A stretch of DNA of 64,000 bases, taken from contig CM001633.1 of assembly GCA_000309945.1 (NCBI GenBank), forward strand, positions 1,956,292 to 2,020,291. The letters run 5' to 3'. Of this stretch, positions 1-9,704 are shown piece by piece (within the stretch, counting starts at the first letter, position 1; each line of letters starts with the position of its first letter). A model generated the notes under the pieces. It saw only the letters and a program-made list of their open reading frames with translations, did not search any database and was not told the origin of the DNA. The DNA comes from Leptolyngbyaceae cyanobacterium JSC-12. GTDB lineage: Bacteria > Cyanobacteriota > Cyanobacteriia > Leptolyngbyales > Leptolyngbyaceae. A program made the translations under genes and the position numbers.

Positions 1-1
1 A

Positions 2-562
2 CCAGTTGCCAACAACGATTTTTACAGTGCGTTTAGTGGCATTCCTCGATCAGTCGCTTTCCCTGGTGTGCTGGCGAACGATACGGATGTGAATGGGGAT
101 TCCCTCTCTGTTAGCGTGGTCACAAATCCAGCCAATGGCGTGCTAACTCTCAACCCCAATGGTTCGTTTGTTTATACAGCAAACTCTAACTTCCAGGGAG
201 TGGATACCTTTACCTATCGGGCTTTTGATGGGATAGATAGTTCAACAGCAACCGTTTCTATATCTGTCACCGTGAATCTGCCGCCAGTTGGGCAACCAGA
301 TATATACACAATCCCTACTGGACAAACGCTAACAGTCGGCGCGCCTGGAGTTTTGGCGAATGATACTGATCCAGAAGGTTCGCCTCTCACTGCCCTCGCA
401 GTAAGACTTCCGCAGAATGGTACGTTGGATCAGTTTAATAGTAACGGCTCATTTGTCTACAAACCTGCACCTGGCTTTGTTGGAGTCGATAGTTTTACCT
501 ATCGAGTTCGAGACAATGTGTTGCTGCAGTCAACCGTGACGGTGACAATTAACGTAGTGTAG
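2..562 (+). CDS. Ig-like/cadherin-like repeat protein, C-terminal part
   Basis: The frame is open from the left edge, so this is only the C-terminus (about 186 codons) of a larger protein. Two copies of a roughly 95-residue repeat are visible. Each carries an L-A-N-D-T-D motif, a Gly/Asn-rich G-x-L stretch, then G-S-F-x-Y, and ends G-V-D-S/T-F-T-Y-R. This is the signature of bacterial Ig-like (Big_9/VCBS-type cadherin-like) modules found in long secreted or surface proteins. The acidic N-D-T-D residues suggest calcium-bound linkers (family knowledge). The chain ends directly after the last repeat, without an anchor or sorting motif. Size, secretion signal and true function lie outside the window. 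Confidence 0.85.
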   Translation, partial: PVANNDFYSAFSGIPRSVAFPGVLANDTDVNGDSLSVSVVTNPANGVLTLNPNGSFVYTANSNFQGVDTFTYRAFDGIDSSTATVSISVTVNLPPVGQPDIYTIPTGQTLTVGAPGVLANDTDPEGSPLTALAVRLPQNGTLDQFNSNGSFVYKPAPGFVGVDSFTYRVRDNVLLQSTVTVTINVV

Positions 563-569
563 CTGGTTG

Positions 570-974
570 TTACGACTGGATCAGATGCACGTTCTGCTCC
601 CAGTTCACCCCGTCAAAGGGTACGATCCGAAATTGGGAGCGGATATCTTCATCTAGGCAGCGTAGATTTACATTGATCGCGTCAGGGTGCGATCGCGGAC
701 GATAAAACGCATGGATACCACAGACTTTACAAAACAGGTGTTTTGCTACGCCCGTATTAAATGTGTATAGAGTCAACGCTTCTTCGCCTTTTAACAAGGT
801 GAACCGTTCTACAGGCACAATCAAATGCAAGAAGCCCTTCTTGCGACAAATGGAGCAATTACAATCTGAAATTTCATCTTGCTGCGGATCTGCCTGCACT
901 CGAAACCGCACTGCCCCGCAATGACAGCCACCCTCGTAAGGTTGCATTGTTTGTGTTGAATAAGGCTCCGCCAT
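570..974 (-). CDS. GFA-family (CENP-V/GFA fold) zinc protein
   Basis: A 134-residue protein of the glutathione-dependent formaldehyde-activating (GFA) family. The zinc-binding cysteines are visible: G-G-C-H-C-G-A-V near the N-terminus, C-N-C-S-I-C in the middle, and F-C-K-V-C-G-I-H followed by the family's Y-R-P-R-S-H-P and V-N-L-R-C-L-D motifs. I chose ATG 974 because a GGGAG ribosome site lies 7 bases upstream; an upstream ATG at 1004 is possible. Members bind zinc and some bind glutathione or other small thiols, but most are uncharacterised, so a formaldehyde role should not be assumed. The gene is convergent with the Ig-repeat gene, only 7 bases from its stop. Confidence 0.85.
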   Translation of the reverse strand: MAEPYSTQTMQPYEGGCHCGAVRFRVQADPQQDEISDCNCSICRKKGFLHLIVPVERFTLLKGEEALTLYTFNTGVAKHLFCKVCGIHAFYRPRSHPDAINVNLRCLDEDIRSQFRIVPFDGVNWEQNVHLIQS

Positions 975-1221
975 CAATTGCTCCCGTTGCATTATTTTTT
1001 GCATATCTTTTGCACATCTAAAGGCAATTATCCTGAGAAAAGTGTGGAGCGTTGAGATCGGATAAGGTAATTCGCACCGTAAAAGTACTGATTTTTTCAG
1101 AAAGCCCCTGCGATCGCCCCCAGATTGGTTAAAACAGTTCGATGATAGGGAACTCTGGTATCAGAAGCAACAGAGGTCGCGTCTCTGTTTCGTGCAACGT
1201 TAGCGCTTAGGGGATAGAGTT

Positions 1222-2190
1222 GTGCAAGCGACGAAGCAGCAGCAAATCATGGGATTTTTCATCGAGGAAGCAAAAGAGCACCTCGATACCATCGAGCAAG
1301 GATTGTTGGATTTACAATCCACCATGTCAGATGCCGAGCAACTAAATGAGTTATTTCGGGCTGCTCACTCGGTAAAAGGGGGAGCCGCAATGCTGGGATT
1401 CGATAGCATCCAGCGAGTCGCCCACCATTTAGAAGACTATTTCAAAATCCTAAAAGAAAATCCAATTAAACCAGATCGGCAACTCGAAGACTTATTTCTC
1501 AAAGGTTTCGATACTCTCAAAGAGTTGGTTGAAGCCATTCAATCTCCCTATGGGTTTCAAGAATCGCAAGGTCAGCAAATGGTTCAGGAAGCCCAACCCA
1601 TCTTCTCTGAACTGCAAACCTATCTGAATCAACTGCTGAAGAGTGGGACAGCACCAGTTGTCAAAACGAACCCAGATGCTGCAGCGCTGGTGAATGCTGC
1701 GCTTAAAAAGATGTTGCAGCTCTTTAAGCAAGGCGATTCTCCTACTAGCCGTCAGCAACTGGGAACGCTCTGCAACCGCATGGGGCAATTAAGCACCAGT
1801 TCGGAATGGCGAGGTCTTTTGCGCATTGCCCAGGCTGCTCTCTCCAATTCCCAGAATTCCTACTCAACCCTTGCTCCCATTCTGATTAAGGAACTTAAGC
1901 AAGCGGGTGATTACCTGGTTGCAGGCAGAATCAGTCAAATTATGCCAAGCCAAACTCTGCAAAAACTGGCAGGAACTGTTCCCCCTGTGCCCCCATCTGC
2001 TCCTGCGCCTATTGCATCTCCCAACGCTCCCAAACCTTCTGTTGCCGCAGAATCATCTACTCTAACAGCTCGAACTCAGCAATTGGTTGTCCCACTTGAA
2101 CCTCGCGCTGCCGCCAGAGTTTTGTTGGAGGCGTTCAACAAGGAGCAACTGATTGAACTGGCTGAGTTTTTGATGAAAGCGATTCAGTAA
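1222..2190 (+). CDS. HPt-domain phosphotransfer protein
   Basis: A 322-residue protein starting at GTG with an AGGGGA site about 9 bases upstream. Residues 1-110 form a histidine phosphotransfer (HPt) domain: the motif F-R-A-A-H-S-V-K-G-G-A places the phospho-accepting histidine at residue 49, with A-A-M-L-G-F after it as in CheA P1 domains. No kinase or receiver domain follows. Residues 110-250 are mostly helical, 255-290 are Pro/Ala/Ser-rich linker, and the last 40 residues form a short helical cap. It probably relays phosphate between a hybrid kinase and a response regulator, as such proteins do in cyanobacterial motility systems, but no partner gene is nearby. Confidence 0.85.
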   Translation: MQATKQQQIMGFFIEEAKEHLDTIEQGLLDLQSTMSDAEQLNELFRAAHSVKGGAAMLGFDSIQRVAHHLEDYFKILKENPIKPDRQLEDLFLKGFDTLKELVEAIQSPYGFQESQGQQMVQEAQPIFSELQTYLNQLLKSGTAPVVKTNPDAAALVNAALKKMLQLFKQGDSPTSRQQLGTLCNRMGQLSTSSEWRGLLRIAQAALSNSQNSYSTLAPILIKELKQAGDYLVAGRISQIMPSQTLQKLAGTVPPVPPSAPAPIASPNAPKPSVAAESSTLTARTQQLVVPLEPRAAARVLLEAFNKEQLIELAEFLMKAIQ

Positions 2191-2219
2191 CAAAAGAGAA
2201 CAAGACCAAACAAGACCAA

Positions 2220-2245
2220 AAAGAGGGGGCAGTTGCTCCCTCTTT
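2220..2245. terminator. Bidirectional terminator between HPt gene and psaC
   Basis: An 8-bp perfect stem (AAAGAGGG at 2220-2227 with CCCTCTTT at 2238-2245) has a 10-base loop. Read on the minus strand, the right arm runs into a T tract, as expected for a Rho-independent terminator of psaC. The gene on the plus strand ends 30 bases before it, so it can serve both. Confidence 0.7.
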
Positions 2246-2291
2246 AAGCTTGGACCGACATTAGAAAAAAAAGCGATCGCTAAACCACTTT

Positions 2292-2591
<300 letters not shown>

Positions 2592-2792
2592 TTAACAGCG
2601 GTTTTGCCGTCAAACCTTTGGTTCATGGCTAGTTTACCCTACCGCCTGAGACACCCCTTGCGAAAGGCTGCAAAAGTTTAAAGAACGTAATAGAGAACAG
2701 ATTCTTAAAGCCTTACGTCAACCTGAAGAATCTGAGATCCCCAATAGACGCTTGATATTATTGTGACGTTCAAACGAGTGGACATTCTGACT

Positions 2793-3176
2793 ATGGCGAC
2801 TGCAACAGTTCTCAAGTTCATGCAGAAAACCGCGGAAGATGAAGCTCTGCGTCAGCAGCTTGAAAAGTTGTTAGGGGTTGGAGATGGAAACATTAGCAGT
2901 GAGGCAGACTTAGATCCAGCCGAGTCTGAAGCGCTGAAAGGAGAACGCGCACCTGTGGTAGCAGAGTTCGCGGCAATGAATGGCTACGATTTCTCGGTAG
3001 ATGAATTGGTAACAGTTGTGGATGCGTTTCAGAAGCATCAATCAGGTGAACTAACCGATGATGCATTTGCTGCCTTACTGGGAATTCCTGCAACTGTTGG
3101 CGCGGGTGGGCAGGATGTTGCTGGTATTAAGAAGTTGAAAAACTGGTTCCTCAAAACCTATCTGGGAGTTCAGTAA
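2793..3176 (+). CDS. Nif11-like domain protein
   Basis: A 127-residue protein from ATG 2793; an in-frame GTG at 2763 would add 10 residues. The pattern F-M-x-K-x-A-E-D-E-x-L-R-x-x-L at residues 8-25 and M-N-G-Y-D-F-S-V-D-E-L at 65-75 matches the Nif11 family, widespread in cyanobacteria. Some Nif11 proteins are leader peptides for ribosomal natural products. This one has no double-glycine cleavage site followed by a Cys/Ser/Thr core and contains no cysteine at all, so a RiPP precursor role is unlikely. The C-terminal 30 residues are rich in Gly and Lys/aromatics. Function unknown. Confidence 0.7.
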   Translation: MATATVLKFMQKTAEDEALRQQLEKLLGVGDGNISSEADLDPAESEALKGERAPVVAEFAAMNGYDFSVDELVTVVDAFQKHQSGELTDDAFAALLGIPATVGAGGQDVAGIKKLKNWFLKTYLGVQ

Positions 3177-3203
3177 GAACTTCTGAGCATGGAAAAAGCA
3201 GGG

Positions 3204-3306
3204 GCATCCCCGGTTTGCAAATTGGTTGTTTACCCATAGGGCGAATGTCTTACCTGCAGGTAAGATGTCTGCACTGATATTTCTAAAGGTTACAAACCGG
3301 GGATGC
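3204..3306. repeat. Nested inverted repeat with central 16-bp palindrome
   Basis: A 14-bp perfect inverted repeat (GCATCCCCGGTTTG at 3204-3217, its complement at 3293-3306) brackets a perfect 16-bp palindrome, CTTACCTG/CAGGTAAG, at 3249-3264. It fills the gap between two convergent genes. The form fits a small palindromic mobile repeat or an extruded RNA structure better than a normal terminator, because neither side has a T tract. Confidence 0.6.
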
Positions 3307-3348
3307 ACTATTGGTTAAATGGCTAAATTTGTGACTGCTTATAGAGCT

Positions 3349-4254
3349 TTAGTAGCCTAACCTTTCTAGAACTGGGCGAGTAGATACAACATGGCGATCT
3401 AAACCCAGTTTCTTTGGAGAAATCCCTAGCGCTAGCGAGATCAGTTGAGGCAAGTGCAGAATCGGTAACCCTAGCTTTTGCCCAATCACTGCTTCAACTT
3501 CAGGTTGGCGCGAATCCAGGTTCAAATGGCATAGGGGGCAGGGGGTAACGATGCAATCAGCTCCAGCCGCGATCGCTGCTTGAATGTGCATCCCAGCCAT
3601 CTTAAATGCCTGGTCTGTGGCATAGCTGGAAAGAGGCCAACCACAGCATTGCGTACGTCCCCGATAGTAAATAGGTGTGGCTCCAACGACTCGAAATACA
3701 TTCTCCATTGATTGGGGATTGTACGGATCATCAAAGGGGATATGGTCTTGGGCACGGAGTAAATAGCAGCCATAAAACGCCGCACACTTCAGCCCTACTA
3801 ATTTGCGGTTAACCTTTTCCTGGAGAGCTTCCAGTCCATAATCTGCAATCAATGCCCAGAGAATGTGCTTAACCTCGGTAGAGCCTTTGTATGGGGAACA
3901 GCCTTCCTGGCATAGTAGATTATTCACTTGCTCAAAATAAGCAGGATTATGAGTCTGCGCGTGCTTCAAGCGTTCATCTACGTGACCAATCACCCCCTGG
4001 CAGGTACTGCAATGAGTCAACAATGGTAAGTTGAGTGCCTCAGCCAGCGCAATGTTACGGGCATTCACCGTATCTTCTAGCAACTGAGAATCTTCCTTGA
4101 AGGTGCCAGACCCACAACAAGAAGCTTTTTTCAGTTCAATCAACTCAATTCCCAGCGCCTGACTCAAGGCTTGAGTACTTTGATGCAGTTCCCGACACGC
4201 TCCTTGAGCTACGCATCCAGGATAGTAGGCATATTTTAGTGATGAATTTGACAT
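3349..4254 (-). CDS. HdrB-like CCG-domain iron-sulfur protein
   Basis: A 301-residue protein with two CCG (cysteine-rich) domains, as in heterodisulfide reductase subunit B and the SdhE-type anchor of some succinate dehydrogenases. Visible motifs are Y-Y-P-G-C near the start, S-C-C-G-S-G-T-F, T-H-C-S-T-C-Q, then F-Y-G-C-Y, T-Q-C-C-G-W-P and T-P-C-P-L-C-H, which ligate Fe-S clusters. Cyanobacterial homologues are often annotated as CoB-CoM heterodisulfide reductase B, although cyanobacteria make neither coenzyme. A thiol/disulfide or quinone-linked electron-transfer role is more likely. ATG 4254 matches the usual N-terminus; upstream in-frame starts exist up to 4311. Confidence 0.8.
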   Translation of the reverse strand: MSNSSLKYAYYPGCVAQGACRELHQSTQALSQALGIELIELKKASCCGSGTFKEDSQLLEDTVNARNIALAEALNLPLLTHCSTCQGVIGHVDERLKHAQTHNPAYFEQVNNLLCQEGCSPYKGSTEVKHILWALIADYGLEALQEKVNRKLVGLKCAAFYGCYLLRAQDHIPFDDPYNPQSMENVFRVVGATPIYYRGRTQCCGWPLSSYATDQAFKMAGMHIQAAIAAGADCIVTPCPLCHLNLDSRQPEVEAVIGQKLGLPILHLPQLISLALGISPKKLGLDRHVVSTRPVLERLGY

Positions 4255-4531
4255 AGACTCAAGGGAACAGCCATTCGCCTTTTGTAGTTCACCCTTCATC
4301 ATGCCTACCAAACCCTTACAATCTGCAATTTTTTTAGGATTCCTTTCGAGGTCACTCTTGAAAGCGGCTACTTCCGCTCAGAGCGATCGCGCTTTCCGAT
4401 AATATGAAAAAATGCTCGAAATCGGTATCTCTAAAGTTGAGTACAGGTAAAGTACTCAAGTAAAGTGCTACCGGGGCATTTCGTACACTACCTGGCATGA
4501 GTCTATTGCCGCTGCATCCAACGAGGGAGCT

Positions 4532-4783
4532 ATGAGCGAAAAAGAAATTTTGGATAAAGTTCAGAAAATTGTGGCTGAACAACTAGGAGTCGATGCAAGT
4601 GAGGTGACTCCGCAAGCCAGCTTTGCCAATGATCTGGGAGCAGATTCCCTGGATACGGTTGAACTTGTAATGGCGCTGGAAGAGGAATTTGATATCGAAA
4701 TTCCAGACGAAGCAGCAGAAGAAATTGCCACAGTGCAAGCCGCCGTTGACTACATCAGCAACAAGGTAACTGCCTCTGCTTAG
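4532..4783 (+). CDS. acpP: Acyl carrier protein
   Basis: An 83-residue acidic four-helix carrier of growing acyl chains in type II fatty acid synthesis. The phosphopantetheine attachment site D-S-L lies at residues 38-40 (Ser39) within [17 protein letters not shown] ribosome site sits 5-6 bases before the ATG. fabF follows 110 bases downstream on the same strand, the classic acpP-fabF pair, so co-transcription is likely. Confidence 0.97.
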   Translation: MSEKEILDKVQKIVAEQLGVDASEVTPQASFANDLGADSLDTVELVMALEEEFDIEIPDEAAEEIATVQAAVDYISNKVTASA

Positions 4784-4893
4784 TTGAGAGATCAGTGGGT
4801 TAGAGTTTTGGGTTAGTCTTTCACACTGGCTCAAAACTCCACTGCTACGGCTGATTGTTTTTTATGTTGAGTGATTAACTCTCTGTTGAAATC

Positions 4894-6147
4894 ATGGCAA
4901 ACGTTGAACGTAAGCGGGTCGTTGTCACCGGACTAGGCGCGATCACACCCATTGGAAATACCCCAGTAGACTACTGGGACGGATTAATAAGTGGGCGAAA
5001 TGGGATTGGTCCGATTACCTTGTTTGATGCCTCTCGTCACGACTGCCGCTTTGCTGGTGAAGTCAAGGGGTTTGATCCGTTGCTTTACGTTGATCGCAAA
5101 GAGGCAAAACGCATGGATCGCTTTGCTCAATTTGCAGTTGCAGCCAGTAAGCAAGCCATTGCTGACGCTCAGTTTGTCATCAATGATCTGAATGCAGAAC
5201 AAGTTGGCGTGTTGATCGGTACAGGAATCGGCGGGTTGAAAGTGCTGGAAGACCAGCAGGAAATTTACCTCACTAAAGGGCCTGATCGCTGTAGCCCCTT
5301 TATGATCCCCATGATGATTGCCAACATGGCAGCGGGCTTGACTGCCATCCACCTGGGAGCAAAAGGTCCCAATTCCTGTTCGGTGACTGCCTGTGCGGCT
5401 GGCTCCAATGCGATTGGGGATGCATTTCGTCTGGTTCAGAACGGCTACGCCCAAGCCATGATTTGTGGCGGTACAGAAGCTGCTGTTACACCATTGTCCA
5501 TTGCTGGGTTTGCTGCCTGCAAGGCATTGTCTACCCGCAATGACGACCCAATTCACGCGAGTCGTCCGTTCGATAAGGATCGAGATGGCTTCGTCCTGGG
5601 CGAAGGTTCAGGCATTTTGGTGCTTGAAGAACTAGAACATGCCCTGGCAAGAGGGGCACGGATTTATGCCGAAATTGTTGGCTATGGCATGACCTGCGAT
5701 GCCTATCACATCACAGGGCAAACTCCAGGTGGAGTAGATGCAGCTAGAGCAATGTCTCTGGCTCTCAAGGACGCCGGAATTGCCCCTGAACAGGTGAGCT
5801 ATATCAACGCTCATGGCACCAGTACGCCCATTAATGACCCGACTGAAACGGCTGCGATTAAAAAAGCGTTGGGAGACCATGCCTATAAGGTTGCAGTCAG
5901 TTCTACCAAGTCGATGACAGGTCACTTACTGGGAGGTGCTGGCGGGATTGAAGCGGTTGCGACAGTAATGGCAATTGTAAATAATCGTGTGCCGCCTACT
6001 ATCAATCTGGAAACACCCGATTCAGAATGCGATCTCGACTATGTGCCACATCAAAGTCGCGAGTTGAACGTACAGGTTGCACTTTCCAATTCATTTGGAT
6101 TTGGTGGGCACAACGTTACTTTGGCGTTCAAGAAATTTGTGCAGTAG
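4894..6147 (+). CDS. fabF: 3-oxoacyl-[acyl carrier protein] synthase II
   Basis: A 417-residue condensing enzyme that elongates acyl-ACP with malonyl-ACP in fatty acid synthesis. The Cys-His-His triad is intact: Cys167 in V-T-A-C-A-A-G-S, His307 in N-A-H-G-T-S-T and His344 in K-S-M-T-G-H-L-L-G. The conserved C-terminal N-S-F-G-F-G-G-H-N is present. Length equals the family norm. It lies directly behind acpP, whose product is its substrate carrier. Confidence 0.97.
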   Translation: MANVERKRVVVTGLGAITPIGNTPVDYWDGLISGRNGIGPITLFDASRHDCRFAGEVKGFDPLLYVDRKEAKRMDRFAQFAVAASKQAIADAQFVINDLNAEQVGVLIGTGIGGLKVLEDQQEIYLTKGPDRCSPFMIPMMIANMAAGLTAIHLGAKGPNSCSVTACAAGSNAIGDAFRLVQNGYAQAMICGGTEAAVTPLSIAGFAACKALSTRNDDPIHASRPFDKDRDGFVLGEGSGILVLEELEHALARGARIYAEIVGYGMTCDAYHITGQTPGGVDAARAMSLALKDAGIAPEQVSYINAHGTSTPINDPTETAAIKKALGDHAYKVAVSSTKSMTGHLLGGAGGIEAVATVMAIVNNRVPPTINLETPDSECDLDYVPHQSRELNVQVALSNSFGFGGHNVTLAFKKFVQ

Positions 6148-6157
6148 CTAAGGAGCA

Positions 6158-6186
6158 GTTCAGGGCGGTTCCTAATCTCCCTGAAC
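6158..6186 (+). terminator. Possible fabF terminator hairpin
   Basis: An 8-bp perfect stem (GTTCAGGG at 6158-6165, CCCTGAAC at 6179-6186) starts 11 bases after the fabF stop. No strong T tract follows, so it may be a weak or factor-assisted terminator. Confidence 0.4.
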
Positions 6187-6397
6187 CATATCTATTGACT
6201 CTTTAATCTAAGAATGTATTCAGTTAATTCGCTTTGATTAGTTTTTTCAATAGGGATTATTGCCTATCGTCCCCAGTTGATGGGATGATTACGTCTATCT
6301 AGCTAGATATAGCTGGATGCAGGTGACTTGTCTTACCTAGCTTTTTAATTCGTTTCACGCTAAACCCATCACAGACCCACCACTGAGTAGAGAGATC

Positions 6398-8410
6398 ATG
6401 GCTGTTGCAACTCAAACCCTTCAAGACCTTTGCATTAACTCGATCCGTTTTCTTGCAATTGATGCTGTAGAAAAGGCGAAGTCTGGTCACCCAGGACTCC
6501 CGATGGGTGCTGCTCCAATGGCATTTGTCCTATGGGATCAGTTTATGCGATTTAATCCCAAAAATCCGAAGTGGTACAACCGCGATCGCTTCGTGCTGTC
6601 GGCTGGTCATGGCTGTATGTTGCAATATGCCCTGATGTATCTCACAGGCTATGACAGTGTGACATTGGATGATATCAAACAGTTCCGCCAATGGGGATCG
6701 AAAACCCCTGGACACCCTGAAAACTTTGAGACGGCTGGTGTTGAAGTCACCACAGGACCTCTAGGGCAGGGTATCGCCAATGCCGTAGGGTTAGCAATGG
6801 CCGAGGCACATATGGCAGCTACTTTCAACAAGCCCGATGTTACCCTGGTTGATCACTACACTTACGTCATCCTGGGCGATGGTTGCAATATGGAAGGGGT
6901 TTCCGGTGAAGCCTGTTCGCTGGCAGGGCACTTGGGACTGGGCAAACTGATTGCGCTCTATGACGATAACCACATTTCCATCGATGGTTCTACGGATATT
7001 GCCTTTACAGAAGATGTTGCCAAGCGCTTTGAAGCCTATGGTTGGCACGTTCAGCATGTTCCCGATGGTAATACTGATCTAGAAGCAATTGCGAAAGCGA
7101 TCGCAGAAGCAAAAGCCGTCACCAATAAACCCTCTTTAATTAAGATCACCACCACGATTGGTTATGGTTCTCCTAACAAAGCCAACACTGCAGGGGTGCA
7201 CGGTGCCGCTTTAGGCGAGGATGAAATCAAACTCACCCGTGAAAACTTAGGCTGGCAGTACGCCCCCTTCACAATTCCTGATGATGCACTGAACCATATG
7301 CGCAAAGCCGTAGAGCGAGGTGCCAGCCTGGAAGCAGAGTGGCAAGAAACCTGGGCACAATACAAAACCAAGTACACCAAAGAAGCGGCTGAATTTGAGC
7401 GGTTGATCAATGGCAAGTTGCCGGATGGATGGGATAAGGTTCTCCCTACCTATACCCCCGCAGACAAAGCAGTTGCTAGCCGTAAGCATTCCGAAATTTG
7501 CCTCAATGCGCTAGCACCAGTTCTGCCTGAACTGTTTGGTGGATCCGCTGACCTGACTCACTCTAATCTGACTGAATTGAAAGGCTTCGGTGATTTTCAG
7601 GCTGGACACTATCAAAATCGCAACGTTCGGTTCGGTGTGCGGGAACATGGCATGGGAGCGATTTGTAATGGGATTGCCCTGCATGGCTCCGGGTTAATTC
7701 CCTACGGTGCAACCTTCCTGGTCTTTACCGATTACATGCGCGGTGCAATTCGCCTGTCTGCACTGGCTCAATGTGGTGTCATCTGGGTGATGACTCACGA
7801 CTCGATTGCTCTAGGCGAAGATGGACCCACGCACCAGCCCGTAGAAACCATCGCATCTCTGCGAGCAATCCCCAATTTAACGGTGTTGCGTCCGGCAGAT
7901 GGCACAGAAACCTCCGGTGCTTACAAAGTTGCGATTTTGAATGCAAAGGAAAATCGTCCAACCCTGCTGGCACTCTCGCGCCAAAACTTGCCAAACCTGT
8001 CAGGTAGCTCCATCGATGGCGTGGCAAAAGGTGCTTATGCGGTGATTGACTGCGACGGCACACCTGACCTGATCCTGATTGGCACAGGGTCGGAAGTAGG
8101 GCTGTGCGTCAAAGCTGCTGAACAACTGACTGGCGAAGGCAAGAAAGTCCGCGTGGTTTCCATGCCATCCTGGGAATTGTTTGAAGCTCAGGATACTGCT
8201 TACAAGGAATCTGTTCTGCCTAAAGCTGTGAAGAAGCGGCTGGCAGTAGAGGCTGGTATCAGCATGGGTTGGTGCAAATTTGTTGGCGAGGAAGGAGATG
8301 TTGTCTCCATTGATCGCTTTGGGGCATCGGCTCCGGGTGGCACCTGTCTGGAAAAGTTTGGCTTCACGGTTGATAACGTGGTTACCAAAGCTAAAGCACT
8401 GCTTGGTTAA
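6398..8410 (+). CDS. tktA: Transketolase
   Basis: A 670-residue thiamine-diphosphate enzyme that moves two-carbon units between sugar phosphates in the Calvin-Benson and pentose phosphate cycles. Visible features: S-G-H-P-G-L-P-M-G around residue 30, the ThDP-binding G-D-G-C-N-M-E-G motif at 160-167, the pyrimidine-domain stretch [10 protein letters not shown], and the C-terminal transketolase domain with G-T-G-S-E-V. Full family length, no damage. A 250-base leader separates it from fabF and contains a 14-bp perfect palindrome at 6296-6309. In a cyanobacterium this single enzyme serves both photosynthetic and oxidative carbon metabolism. Confidence 0.97.
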   Translation: MAVATQTLQDLCINSIRFLAIDAVEKAKSGHPGLPMGAAPMAFVLWDQFMRFNPKNPKWYNRDRFVLSAGHGCMLQYALMYLTGYDSVTLDDIKQFRQWGSKTPGHPENFETAGVEVTTGPLGQGIANAVGLAMAEAHMAATFNKPDVTLVDHYTYVILGDGCNMEGVSGEACSLAGHLGLGKLIALYDDNHISIDGSTDIAFTEDVAKRFEAYGWHVQHVPDGNTDLEAIAKAIAEAKAVTNKPSLIKITTTIGYGSPNKANTAGVHGAALGEDEIKLTRENLGWQYAPFTIPDDALNHMRKAVERGASLEAEWQETWAQYKTKYTKEAAEFERLINGKLPDGWDKVLPTYTPADKAVASRKHSEICLNALAPVLPELFGGSADLTHSNLTELKGFGDFQAGHYQNRNVRFGVREHGMGAICNGIALHGSGLIPYGATFLVFTDYMRGAIRLSALAQCGVIWVMTHDSIALGEDGPTHQPVETIASLRAIPNLTVLRPADGTETSGAYKVAILNAKENRPTLLALSRQNLPNLSGSSIDGVAKGAYAVIDCDGTPDLILIGTGSEVGLCVKAAEQLTGEGKKVRVVSMPSWELFEAQDTAYKESVLPKAVKKRLAVEAGISMGWCKFVGEEGDVVSIDRFGASAPGGTCLEKFGFTVDNVVTKAKALLG

Positions 8411-8450
8411 TTTGGCAGTTTCAGGCTAGTATCAGTTTCATTGTGAATGG

Positions 8451-8472
8451 AGGGCACATTTTCATGTGCCCT
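8451..8472 (+). terminator. Rho-independent terminator of transketolase gene
   Basis: A perfect stem (GGGCACAT at 8452-8459, ATGTGCCC at 8464-8471, extended by one A-T pair) closes on a 4-base TTTC loop. A moderately T-rich stretch follows, 41 bases after the tkt stop. Confidence 0.75.
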
Positions 8473-8543
8473 TCGTTATTTAAGTATCCAAACAGGGGGT
8501 GCTTGCCTGATAGGATACGGTTCAGTTAGGTGGCAAACTCTCC

Positions 8544-9704
8544 ATGTCCGACGCTTTTTCCCTGTCAAACCTCCTATCTCCTGGTTATATCGTTAGCCTG
8601 ATTATTTTCACAGCGACCTATGCCCTGTTTAGTCTGGGACTGAACCTACAGTGGGGATTTACTGGCTTGCTCAACTTTGGGCACGTCGCGTTTATGACCG
8701 TAGGAGCCTACACGACAGTTTTGTTGAGTCTTCAAGGAGTTCCACTTTGGATCGCCACGTTGATAGGGGCAGTCCTGGCCGCATTGCTGGGGTTGACATT
8801 GGGAGCCACAACTTTGCGGTTGCGAGAAGATTATTTGGCAATTGTTACCATTGGGGCATCTGAAGTAATTCGGCTGATTGCTTTGAACGAAGAATGGCTA
8901 ACCCGAGGAGCCTTGGGCGTTCCCATCTCCAATCAATATTTGCCATTAGGAGCTTTAACCCGACCCAATTTGTTGAGCCGCATTGGCATGGTGCTCTGGT
9001 GGACAGGCTTGTTTGCTCTGGCGGGGTGGCAACTCTGGAAGTGGATACAACGACGCAGCGATCGCTCCAATCAAGGCTTTGAAAAGCCAGCTATTCCAAC
9101 AAATAAATTGATCTGGGGAAGTGTGACGGCTGCACTTGGGGCTTTTTTGTATGTTATCGGAGCGATCGCGATTTTGGATTATGCCCAGTATGGCTACAAA
9201 GTGGGCTTGATGTTGCTGCTTGTTACAGTGCTAACATTTGTTTACTGGCGTCTGGAAGTCGCAGTCAATGCGCCCTGGGGACGGGTGCTAAAGTCCATCC
9301 GAGAAGACGAAGAAGTCGCAAGAGCACTGGGCAAAAACGTCTTCTGGTACAAGCTGCAATCATTGATGCTGGGTGGTGCGATCGCGGGTATTGCAGGTGC
9401 CTTTTATGCCTGGAACCTGACCTTTATCAATCCTGACGGGTTTATCCCACTGATTACCTTCCAAGCCTGGATTATTGTCGTGCTGGGTGGTTCCGGCAAC
9501 AATGCGGGGACATTGCTAGGAGCCATGATTTACTGGATGTATTTCACTGTGACTCGGTTTGCCTTGCCAGCGATCGTCCCACTGGATGATGCCCGTCTCG
9601 GTGCATTACGAATTATGGTCATTGGCTTGCTGCTAATAATTCTGATGATGGCTCGTCCACAAGGCATCTTAGGCAAAAAGGAGGAACTGACTCTTGGTCG
9701 ATGA
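8544..9704 (+). CDS. natC: LivM-type neutral amino acid ABC permease NatC
   Basis: A 386-residue integral membrane protein of the branched-chain/neutral amino acid permease family (LivM side). About nine hydrophobic segments are visible. The family motif G-x-x-G-L-L-N-F-G-H-V-A-F-M sits near residue 40, and the cytoplasmic coupling loop is R-V-L-K-S-I-R-E-D-E-x-x-A. The last residues R-P-Q-G-I-L-G-K are the usual LivM ending. Residues 165-185 form a charged cytoplasmic insert. The next gene, an ATPase, overlaps it by 11 bases. In cyanobacteria this pair belongs to the N-I (NatABCDE) system; natB, natD and natE are not in this window. Confidence 0.85.
   Translation: MSDAFSLSNLLSPGYIVSLIIFTATYALFSLGLNLQWGFTGLLNFGHVAFMTVGAYTTVLLSLQGVPLWIATLIGAVLAALLGLTLGATTLRLREDYLAIVTIGASEVIRLIALNEEWLTRGALGVPISNQYLPLGALTRPNLLSRIGMVLWWTGLFALAGWQLWKWIQRRSDRSNQGFEKPAIPTNKLIWGSVTAALGAFLYVIGAIAILDYAQYGYKVGLMLLLVTVLTFVYWRLEVAVNAPWGRVLKSIREDEEVARALGKNVFWYKLQSLMLGGAIAGIAGAFYAWNLTFINPDGFIPLITFQAWIIVVLGGSGNNAGTLLGAMIYWMYFTVTRFALPAIVPLDDARLGALRIMVIGLLLIILMMARPQGILGKKEELTLGR

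Noticed and set aside
2793-3176. RiPP precursor role for the Nif11-like protein
   Set aside because: No double-glycine leader cleavage site with a core peptide, no cysteine and no modifying enzyme genes nearby.
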